Shown here: in pieces, positions 15,813 to 21,454 of the stretch
Position numbering within the stretch: position 1 is the first letter of the stretch
Layout of the letters: each line of letters opens with the position of its first letter
Source: a virus
Length of the DNA stretch: 21,454 nucleotides
Strand: one strand, 5' to 3'
Virus record (IMG/VR): IMGVR_UViG_3300032087_006456
Coordinates: 1-21,454 of that record
Made by a program: the position numbers and the translations under genes
Notes under the pieces: model-generated
Told to the model about the DNA's origin: nothing
Databases searched by the model: none
The model's input: only the letters and a program-made list of their open reading frames with translations

Positions 15813-17480
15813 TTAAATCCAATCTTTTATTTTATAAAACCCATCTTCTTTTACAAAGATGAAACCTTCTTTAGCTCTCTTTGAAGGAGGGACCTCAACA
15901 GTGGTTGACCTGCCCCATGGCATCAGCATTTCACGCCCAAAGGAATCAAAGAACACGTCAATGTTATAGTCGTAATGCTCCCCATTGATTCCCATCAAAT
16001 CATCGACAAGTTTAAATCCGTTACCCCTCCACCCTCTCTTTGGCATTGCGAAGATAGACATGGGTGCATTGTTCTTATCTCGGAACGAGAATTTAAATAA
16101 CTTGTTTCCTGCCTTGCTGGTGTGAAGGAAAATCTTGCAGTCATCTATCATAAAAATTCCACTCTCCTCTTTGGGGGAGTAGGGTTTTAGTTCTGTTTTT
16201 TCTAGTAGCCTTTGGAGATAATCTTTTTGTGGACTCTCCTCAATGTAGGGGTCAACTGGACAGGCCTCACAATCTTCACCAGCAAACTTTAACTCAAAGC
16301 ACTTCTGGCACATCACCATAAAGGCCTCAAAACATTCTTCACATTTTTTGGCGTTTACAGGATTGGGCGCATTACAAAGCTCACAGATCTTTTGATTAGA
16401 TCTTTTTTTAATATCACTTGCTCTGATTGTTAATGGATTTCCAAGTGTGGTGCAAACATTTCCATAATCCAATAGCAGGGCATGGTCCTTCCCAGGGGCA
16501 ACCCTTAAGACTCGACCAGTGGCCTGAACAAATAAAACGTGACTCTTAGTAGGGCGGATAAGAACAAGAGCATCAGCAGGAGGAAAGTCAAATCCCTCCG
16601 ACAGCACAAGCACAGAAACGAGATACTTTGTCTTACCTGTTTTAAAATCTTCAATGTTTTTATCCCTTTCTTTCATAGTCATTTTACTGTGAACAATGGA
16701 GGCACCACCTAAGGCCATGGCCACCATCTCACAGTGTTCAATCGACACGCACATAAAAATAGGAAATTTGTATCCCTCAATTCTTTTAAGTGCATCTTTT
16801 ATCTGGGCCATCACCAGTTCCCAAACTGCTGCCCGATCAGATAATTCTCTCAGATTAAATTCACCAGCAGACACTTTGATCCCTTGAGTGTTGATGGAGA
16901 GATTAGGATTGAGTGGAGCAAATTTTAATGGGACCAACCTACCCATCTCAATCATCTCTTTTGTTGTTGCTGAGTAAATCGGTTTAGGCCAAAACCTATC
17001 CTTGCCATAAATAGGGCCGGTGCTGGTGAATGGTGTGGCAGTGAAGCCAATTAAATTAGTGTGAGGGAATCTCTCTGCAATCTTAAAGAAGGTCCCTTTT
17101 TTATTTTCCATGTTGGATCTGTGGCACTCATCAAAGATTATAAAATCAAATGGCCTATCACTGGTTGCTTTAACTAAAGACTGTACAGTTCCAACAACAA
17201 TTCGGGCATCAATCTGCCTCTTCCCTAGAGATCCATTATAAGTTCCAACCTCAGTGGGACAGAGAAAAGCATTGAGAGAATCCAGCTTGTCGATGGTTTG
17301 ATCAATAAGACCTATTTTATTAAAGCAGACTAAGGCCCTTTTATCTGGGTGATCAGCTAGAAACTTAGAGAGCACAACAGTCTTTCCATAACCTGTTGGG
17401 GCCTGAACCAGGATTTTCTCCCGGCCCAGGTTGTTGTTGATTGTCTCTAAACATTTCACTTGATCTGGAAAAAGCTTCAT
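15813..17480 (-). CDS. Superfamily 2 DEAD/DEAH-like helicase with zinc ribbons
   Basis: A 555-aa phage helicase that unwinds or remodels nucleic acid using ATP. Motifs: Walker A APTGYGKT (27-34), motif II DECH (117-120), motif III TATP (147-150), and motif VI QATGRVLR near 325, preceded by VSVLVLSEGFDFPPADALVLIRPT. After the two RecA-like domains, residues about 365-410 carry CELC...CEEC and CQKC...CEACP, two likely zinc ribbons. About 140 residues follow with no known motif. Its ATG overlaps the previous stop (ATGA) with only a weak Shine-Dalgarno, so translation is coupled. In this operon it probably serves replication or recombination, as in other phages with a UvsW/DEAD-type helicase beside an SSB-like protein. 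Confidence 0.9.
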   Translation of the reverse strand: MKLFPDQVKCLETINNNLGREKILVQAPTGYGKTVVLSKFLADHPDKRALVCFNKIGLIDQTIDKLDSLNAFLCPTEVGTYNGSLGKRQIDARIVVGTVQSLVKATSDRPFDFIIFDECHRSNMENKKGTFFKIAERFPHTNLIGFTATPFTSTGPIYGKDRFWPKPIYSATTKEMIEMGRLVPLKFAPLNPNLSINTQGIKVSAGEFNLRELSDRAAVWELVMAQIKDALKRIEGYKFPIFMCVSIEHCEMVAMALGGASIVHSKMTMKERDKNIEDFKTGKTKYLVSVLVLSEGFDFPPADALVLIRPTKSHVLFVQATGRVLRVAPGKDHALLLDYGNVCTTLGNPLTIRASDIKKRSNQKICELCNAPNPVNAKKCEECFEAFMVMCQKCFELKFAGEDCEACPVDPYIEESPQKDYLQRLLEKTELKPYSPKEESGIFMIDDCKIFLHTSKAGNKLFKFSFRDKNNAPMSIFAMPKRGWRGNGFKLVDDLMGINGEHYDYNIDVFFDSFGREMLMPWGRSTTVEVPPSKRAKEGFIFVKEDGFYKIKDWI

Positions 17481-17674
17481 GTGATTCTCTCAGCATGTTG
17501 ATCAATTGCATCCCCAATAGATTCGAGGTCATTGCTCTGACACCAATTCAAAAAAAGGTGACAGTATTCTGGAAAGGTCATCTCATAATTATTGTTTTCC
17601 ATATGGAACTCATAACCAAAAGATGCCTTCTCCAAAAAAGAATTAAAGGCCTTACTAGAAGGGGATCCCATCAT
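17477..17674 (-). CDS. 65-aa hypothetical protein
   Basis: ATG 17674 is chosen: AAGGAGG ends 5 bases upstream, inside the end of the DUF669 gene. The ATG at 17692 would place this ribosome site within the gene. The protein is mostly helical and acidic (SKAFNSFLEKASFGYEF, YEMTFPEYCHLFLNWCQSNDLESIGDAIDQHAERIT). It overlaps the DUF669 gene by 20 bases and the helicase by 4. Not recognised; a small accessory of the replication operon by position. Confidence 0.65.
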   Translation of the reverse strand: MMGSPSSKAFNSFLEKASFGYEFHMENNNYEMTFPEYCHLFLNWCQSNDLESIGDAIDQHAERIT

Positions 17675-18113
17675 TGCTTCCTCCTTGGGCATTTTTAAAA
17701 TCTTGATTAAGGTCTACTGACTTATCTACCTTTTGATAGAAGGTGACTTTATTTTTATCAGCATATCCTTCAGACTTTTCAATCTTTACATTCCCCCAAA
17801 CATGAGCACCTTTAATCTTGCTGATGAGGTCATGCTTATCTTGAAATCTGAAATCTTTAAAACCAGCAGAGACAAGAAATCCTTTTAATCTAGACATCGC
17901 CATCCCCTTTACCTTCTCATCAGGATGCCAAAGAGAAATGATGTCAAAGACATTTGCTGATGGTTGGTCAGGGGCCGTACATTGCAATCTTAAATTAAGA
18001 TAGTCATGTCCACCCTGAGATTTTTTTATCTCAACCTCTGTTGCCATAAAAGGGTAAAGTCCAGGTTCAAGAATAGGGAAGGATTCCTCAGAAACATTTG
18101 TTAAATCAAGCAT
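17655..18113 (-). CDS. DUF669-family protein, probable phage single-stranded DNA-binding protein
   Basis: A 152-aa protein. ATG 18113 has GGAG 8 bases upstream; the longer reading from 18158 would overlap the upstream gene by more than 50 bases. Family marks: PGLYPFMATEVEIKKSQGGHDYLNLRLQC near the start, VFDIISLWHPDEKVKGMAMSRLKGFLVSAGF in the middle, ALVWGNVKIEKSEGY-like HVWGNVKIEKSEGYADKNKV next, and a C-terminal acidic, glycine-containing NDGIPF tail like that of SSB proteins. DUF669 proteins lie beside phage recombinases and are thought to bind single-stranded DNA (family inference). Here it overlaps the Sak4-like gene by 8 bases, the expected partner. Confidence 0.82.
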   Translation of the reverse strand: MLDLTNVSEESFPILEPGLYPFMATEVEIKKSQGGHDYLNLRLQCTAPDQPSANVFDIISLWHPDEKVKGMAMSRLKGFLVSAGFKDFRFQDKHDLISKIKGAHVWGNVKIEKSEGYADKNKVTFYQKVDKSVDLNQDFKNAQGGSNDGIPF

Positions 18114-18819
18114 TGATCTTCTCCAAAAGTTGTGCAAGGTTTGCAGGTTCATAATCATTCAATTTATTTGATCGAGACTTTCCTTCGTACCCATCAATAG
18201 GCAGAGTCTGAAAAGCTCGAACAATCTGATCTTCTTTTTTAAAAATTCTTAGGCTATAAACTTCATCAAAAAATTTAGGGACGGTCCAAGCAATAGACCC
18301 CTTGAGATTACAGATATAACGAGTCCTCATAGCATCATCTTTTTCTGTTCGCTCAAGCGCAGTAAGAAATACATTAAACTTAGGGAGGTCTCTCACAAAT
18401 TTGATAAATAGTTCAACCTGTCTAGAAAGTTCGCCGTAAAGAACAATGGTCTTATTTTTGTCAGGGTATCGTTCTTGGAGAGTGTGAAAAAAAATCTCAC
18501 CAATTTCAGTGAGACTATCAAAAAATATATGGTCATATTTTTCTTGGACATCATCTGATAAGAGATAACTTCTGAGTTCCCTCAACTTGTTAAGTCTTCC
18601 GTTCCAATTTAAAGCACGGCCATCATCATCTTTAGTTATATCAATAATTGGGATGTCAAAATCTGCTAATGTCCTATGACCATTTTCTGCTGATATAAAA
18701 AGAGTGCGCTCGATGTGGGGGAGAGTTGAAGCAAGAAAAGTTTTTCCCACTCCTGGTTGACCGATGATAAGACACTTTAAACCATCATCTTTTGAATCAT
18801 GAGTTGATCCAATTTTCAT
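18106..18819 (-). CDS. Sak4-like/AAA_24 RecA-fold ATPase (phage recombinase)
   Basis: A 237-aa single-domain RecA-fold ATPase. Walker A is GQPGVGKT (20-27); LFISAENGHRTL follows at the strand-2 position; Walker B-like HIFFDSLTEIGEIFF lies near 97-111; NVFLTALERTEKD fits the next strand. Length and layout match phage Sak4/AAA_24 proteins, Rad51-like enzymes that assist single-strand annealing together with an SSB-like partner. It is the first gene of the minus operon, with AGGAGG 4 bases before its ATG and a good promoter about 75 bases upstream. It could be a more general phage AAA protein, but the DUF669 and Gp157 neighbours support recombination. Confidence 0.85.
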   Translation of the reverse strand: MKIGSTHDSKDDGLKCLIIGQPGVGKTFLASTLPHIERTLFISAENGHRTLADFDIPIIDITKDDDGRALNWNGRLNKLRELRSYLLSDDVQEKYDHIFFDSLTEIGEIFFHTLQERYPDKNKTIVLYGELSRQVELFIKFVRDLPKFNVFLTALERTEKDDAMRTRYICNLKGSIAWTVPKFFDEVYSLRIFKKEDQIVRAFQTLPIDGYEGKSRSNKLNDYEPANLAQLLEKINA

Positions 18820-18892
18820 AAATCCTCCTGCGGAAATAAAAAAATGAGTGTAAACCTTATTGGTTTTTTAAAAAAAAATCAAGAATCTTTTT

Positions 18893-18921
18893 AATATCAA
18901 TGCACTAGCAAATCGCATCAA
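18893..18921 (-). promoter_or_regulatory. Promoter for the minus replication operon
   Basis: On the minus strand TTGATG (18921-18916) and GATATT (18898-18893) are 17 bases apart, four of six matches in each sigma70 box. Transcription would start near 18886, giving a leader of about 67 bases with an A/T tract and an AGGAGG ribosome site for the Sak4-like gene. Confidence 0.5.
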
Positions 18922-18924
18922 TCC

Positions 18925-18953
18925 TTTACTGCATGGGTGTGTGGGCGTATATT
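18925..18953 (+). promoter_or_regulatory. Rightward promoter, back-to-back with the leftward one
   Basis: TTTACT (18925-18930), a 17-base spacer, then TATATT (18948-18953): four and five matches of six to sigma70 boxes. Start of transcription would be near 18960. Its -35 box is only 3 bases from the -35 of the leftward promoter, so the two may compete or share a regulator. Confidence 0.52.
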
Positions 18954-18959
18954 TAAATC

Positions 18960-19044
18960 TCTGCAACGGCCCTGTTCTTGGGTCACCCAGATTTACCAGA
19001 TTTTGTGAAGGCGTAAAAGGGGGAGCAATGCTCCCCTTTTTTTT
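18960..19044 (+). ncRNA. Candidate short RNA or attenuated primase leader
   Basis: A promoter at 18925-18953 and an intrinsic terminator at 19015-19044 define an RNA of about 85 bases that contains no ORF with a ribosome site. A 5-pair hairpin GGCCC (18968-18972)/GGGTC (18980-18984) with a 7-base loop and the terminator hairpin are visible. It may be an independent small RNA, or a leader whose terminator controls read-through to the primase-polymerase gene 100 bases further on. Confidence 0.42.
19015..19044 (+). terminator. Strong intrinsic terminator upstream of the primase gene
   Basis: GGGGAGC (19020-19026), loop AAT, GCTCCCC (19030-19036), followed by eight T (19037-19044), with AAAAG before it. 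Seven GC-rich pairs and a long T-run make it effective on the + strand. On the minus strand only CTTTT follows, so it is weaker there. Confidence 0.88.
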
Positions 19045-19147
19045 CTGGCCAATCGTAAACTTATCACTCACAATTTTCAAACTCACAAAACAATCTGTAA
19101 GAATCTGGGGTATGCAACATTCCCCTCACTGACAAAAAGGACATTTT

Positions 19148-21358
19148 ATGGTTGATCATGCTGATCAAAGAGGTATTTTTGCGTCAAATTGCGAAGCTTA
19201 TTTTAGTCTTGGTGCTACACCCTTGCCCCTAGTAAAAGGGCAAAAGTATCCTGCCATCGACAAGTGGGAGCAGATTCCCTTTAATCCTAAATGGATAAAA
19301 GAGTATGCTCATTGTGGGATTGGTATTCGTTGTGGTGATGGACTTAACATAGTGGATATTGATTTTGATTCCACTAAATACCCTGAGGCCTATAAATATC
19401 TGATGGCCTTCCTCCCCCACACACCTTATCGAATCATCGGCAAAAGAGTCCCAGGTAGAATGAAGCTAGTCTATCGTGGAAATATGCCTAATAGAAAGTT
19501 CGGCCTTGTGGAACTGTTAGGAAAAGGAGCGCAGGCAGCAGCACCGCCAACAATTCATGAAGACGGACTCCCCTACATTTGGGAACAGGAAGATCTCTTC
19601 GGTGCTGATGGAATCGAAGACCTTCCAGAGCTGGATATTCCACTGGAGTTTTTTGAAAATTTTAAGGAGAGATTCTTCCCTGGGAAAAAGGCCAATTACG
19701 GAAGAAGAAATAATCTAATCCAATTGATCACTGCCAAGATCCATGACTTTAAAAATGATGAAGAAATCTTTGATGAGATTTGGAACTATGATCAACTCGA
19801 ACACAGGTATTTTGAGATTGATGGAGAATGGTCAGGGGCAGTCAGGCAGCTACATCCACAAGATAGGGCAAGGCATTTTATTGCGGATCTTAGAGGGACA
19901 GTGGGAATAAAGGCCAAAGAAATTGAGATTGGGGAAGACCCAGAACCCCCACCCCAGGAGAAAATAAAAGAAAAGGTCCCTTTGCTTCCTTATCCAGTTC
20001 CCAAAAATGGGATAATTCGATTAATCCATGATGATCTTATCAGCAGCAAGGTATCCACGGACCCCAATATTAATATCCCTCTGGCCCTTGCCTTTGCTGG
20101 TGCTGTTCTCAGTAATCGAGTAGAGTTTAAGGGCAACACTCCAAATCATTATCTTCTTAATGTGTTTAAATCTGGGACTAATAAGACCCGGCCATGGAAA
20201 CATATTGAAGAGAATTATATTCCTGAGTTTGATTGCCATTTTGGGGCAGGGAAATACTGGAATCCAAAACCCTTTAAAAAAAGAGTTGGCATAATAGGCC
20301 CTGAACACGCAACCCACCATGCAATTATTGAATCCCTCCCCCACAACAGGGAAGCGATTAATAATGTGGATGAGGCAGCAGATCTTTTCTCAAAGGATAA
20401 GATTGATAAAAAACTCATCTCTGCTCTAACCTCTTTATGGTCTCATGGAGGGAAGCATTTCCAGGGAATTAATTATAAAAATGGAAAGACTCACACCTAT
20501 GAAATCCCCATCAAGGACCCTGAGACAGGGGAAGAGTTGGTAGAAACCCTAACTGTCAAGATTCCCTCTGGTGCCTGCAAAAGCCCCTGCCCCACCTTGA
20601 TTCTGAATATGACACCCAACGCATTTCAGGAGAATGTTCGGTCGGCCCAGATGGAATACGGTTTTTTGGGAAGAACATTTCTAGCAGTCTCTGACCAACA
20701 AAAGGAGAATAATTCTATTTACGATGCAAAAAAAAACCCCCTTGCTCATTTAGAGGGACAGAGATGGGTTGAATATTGGAATAACTTTGAGCTAAATCCC
20801 AAGGCCCTACTGGAACAAAATGGTGCAACCTACTCTTTCGGGTTTCTTGGAAGGCCATACATTTCTTCTCCCCATGAACTTGGATACCCAAAAAATTTAG
20901 AAGGGAGACTCAGAGAAATAGAGGATTATTTCTTCAAATTATCTGTTAGACACACAGAAGAAAACTCTAGAATTTCAGGCCTAATCAACCGGGCGCACCA
21001 ACATTTTTTAAAGGCCCTAATTGTAATTTCTTGCAGTGAAGCAGGCAAACCTAATATGCACTCAGATTCTATTGATTGGGCCTTCAATTTAATTAATGCG
21101 ATGATAAAAAATTCTGCCATTTTTTATGACGTGAACCTCAGTGACTCAATAGAAACAATTCGAGAAAATAAAATTTACGAATTTATAGTGCATAATATGG
21201 GGTGCGTCTGGAAAGACATCCACACGCATTTTAACATATCACGAAACGATAGGGATAAATACATAAAGCCCCTTGTAAACGAGGGTTTGATCATTGTAAA
21301 AGAAAAGGAAACCAATAAACCAGGGCCAAATCCCAAGGCTTTTTATGCTATTAGTTAA
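19148..21358 (+). CDS. Primase-polymerase with DUF3987-type C-terminal ATPase region
   Basis: A 736-aa replication protein. Residues 10-190 are a bifunctional primase/polymerase (AEP prim-pol) domain: ATPLPLVKGQKYPAIDKWEQ, then GIGIRCGDGLNIVDIDFD with metal-binding Asp70 and Asp72, and VELLGKGAQAAAPPTIHEDG. Residues 275-560 look like the DUF3987 helicase-like domain (NIPLALAFAGAVLSNRVEF..., NNVDEAADLF as a Walker-B-like line, SPCPTLILNMTP, GFLGRTFLAVSD with a probable Arg finger). The P-loop is odd: FKSGTNKT at about 338-345 keeps Lys-Thr but has Asn where Gly is usual. The last 60 residues (WKDIHTHFNISRNDRDKYIKPL) look like a winged helix. AAGGAC precedes the ATG. It probably primes and helps unwind at the phage origin. 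Confidence 0.85.
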   Translation: MVDHADQRGIFASNCEAYFSLGATPLPLVKGQKYPAIDKWEQIPFNPKWIKEYAHCGIGIRCGDGLNIVDIDFDSTKYPEAYKYLMAFLPHTPYRIIGKRVPGRMKLVYRGNMPNRKFGLVELLGKGAQAAAPPTIHEDGLPYIWEQEDLFGADGIEDLPELDIPLEFFENFKERFFPGKKANYGRRNNLIQLITAKIHDFKNDEEIFDEIWNYDQLEHRYFEIDGEWSGAVRQLHPQDRARHFIADLRGTVGIKAKEIEIGEDPEPPPQEKIKEKVPLLPYPVPKNGIIRLIHDDLISSKVSTDPNINIPLALAFAGAVLSNRVEFKGNTPNHYLLNVFKSGTNKTRPWKHIEENYIPEFDCHFGAGKYWNPKPFKKRVGIIGPEHATHHAIIESLPHNREAINNVDEAADLFSKDKIDKKLISALTSLWSHGGKHFQGINYKNGKTHTYEIPIKDPETGEELVETLTVKIPSGACKSPCPTLILNMTPNAFQENVRSAQMEYGFLGRTFLAVSDQQKENNSIYDAKKNPLAHLEGQRWVEYWNNFELNPKALLEQNGATYSFGFLGRPYISSPHELGYPKNLEGRLREIEDYFFKLSVRHTEENSRISGLINRAHQHFLKALIVISCSEAGKPNMHSDSIDWAFNLINAMIKNSAIFYDVNLSDSIETIRENKIYEFIVHNMGCVWKDIHTHFNISRNDRDKYIKPLVNEGLIIVKEKETNKPGPNPKAFYAIS

Positions 21359-21382
21359 TATGCACTTTAATTATCATGCACC

Positions 21383-21440
21383 TATAGAGAGAGGGTCTTT
21401 TGCTCTCTCTCTCTCTCTCTCTTATAAAGATATTTTTTTT
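21383..21440 (+). terminator. Sliding AG/CT hairpin with T-run after the primase gene
   Basis: TATAGAGAGAG (21383-21393) can pair with CTCTCTCTTATA (21415-21426, one bulge) or with any CT register nearer to it. T8 follows at 21433-21440 after a short gap. It may end the primase transcript, but the T-run is several bases from the stem, so strength is uncertain. Confidence 0.4.
21403..21422 (+). repeat. (CT)10 dinucleotide repeat
   Basis: Ten perfect CT units in a non-coding position 44 bases after the primase stop. Such tracts slip during replication, so the count may vary between genomes. It forms the 3' arm of the hairpin described above. Confidence 0.9.
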
Positions 21441-21454
21441 GTGAGGTGTAGACA

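Larger units (their letters stand above)
18820..19147. promoter_or_regulatory. Divergent control region, 328 bases
   Basis: It separates the minus replication operon from the + primase gene. Contents, left to right: an A9/T6 tract at 18863-18879 (likely bent DNA), the minus promoter, the + promoter, an 11-base palindrome TGGGTCACCCA (18979-18989) that could be an operator, a near-direct repeat CAGATTTA/CCAGATTTT, a strong terminator, a GGGG/CCCC hairpin (19107-19110, 19122-19125), and the primase Shine-Dalgarno AAGGAC. I see no clear promoter between the terminator and the primase, so its expression may need read-through. Confidence 0.65.

Noticed and set aside
18868-19132. Frames of 72 (minus) and 63 (plus) codons in the divergent control region.
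   Set aside because: They run across the promoters and terminator, have no Shine-Dalgarno, and read as low-complexity, non-protein-like sequence.
21376-21395. CACCTATAGAGAGAG resembles the core and start of a T7-type promoter (CACTATAGGGAGA).
   Set aside because: Upstream bases do not align with the T7 consensus without a 2-base shift, no single-subunit RNA polymerase gene is in the window, and I see no second copy.

Overview
The window looks like the middle of a tailed-phage genome (or prophage), AT-rich (roughly 40% GC by eye). The host appears Gram-negative-like: two encoded proteins have lipoprotein signal peptides, and most starts have good Shine-Dalgarno sites. Arg codons are mostly AGA/AGG. 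I cannot name the host. A T7 gp17-like fibre N-terminus beside a giant virion-type polyvalent protein suggests a podovirus-like particle (inference).

Layout. (1) 1-13452, + strand, late genes: the end of a giant polyvalent protein (more than 2391 aa, zincin motif HETGH) whose frame is open to the left window edge; a repeat-bearing tail fibre; a lysis-like cluster (membrane/coiled-coil protein, NlpC/P60 hydrolase, two small unknowns); a lipoprotein; a beta-rich structural protein; two small unknowns. (2) 13438-13509: a tRNA-like cloverleaf. (3) 13527-14525: a lipoprotein-type GH5 glycoside hydrolase with both catalytic glutamates, an unusual phage cargo gene. (4) 14526-14955: a convergent zone with two related structured elements around a 48-codon minus-strand gene. 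(5) 14956-18819, minus strand: a compact replication/recombination operon, transcribed in the order Sak4-like ATPase, DUF669 (SSB-like), 65-aa ORF, SF2 helicase with zinc ribbons, 41-aa ORF, Gp157-family protein, small HTH protein. (6) 18820-19147: a divergent control region with back-to-back sigma70-like promoters, one of which appears to drive a short RNA ending at a strong intrinsic terminator. (7) 19148-21358, + strand: a primase-polymerase/DUF3987-type replication protein, followed by a (CT)10 tract and hairpin.

How it works together (inference): the divergent region switches on DNA metabolism in both directions. The left arm makes virion, ejection, fibre, lysis and cargo proteins and meets the replication operon at the convergent zone. 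The least explained parts are the paired RNA-like elements at 14533-14595 and 14892-14948, the promoter-terminator unit at 18925-19044, the tRNA-like element and the GH5 cargo gene.
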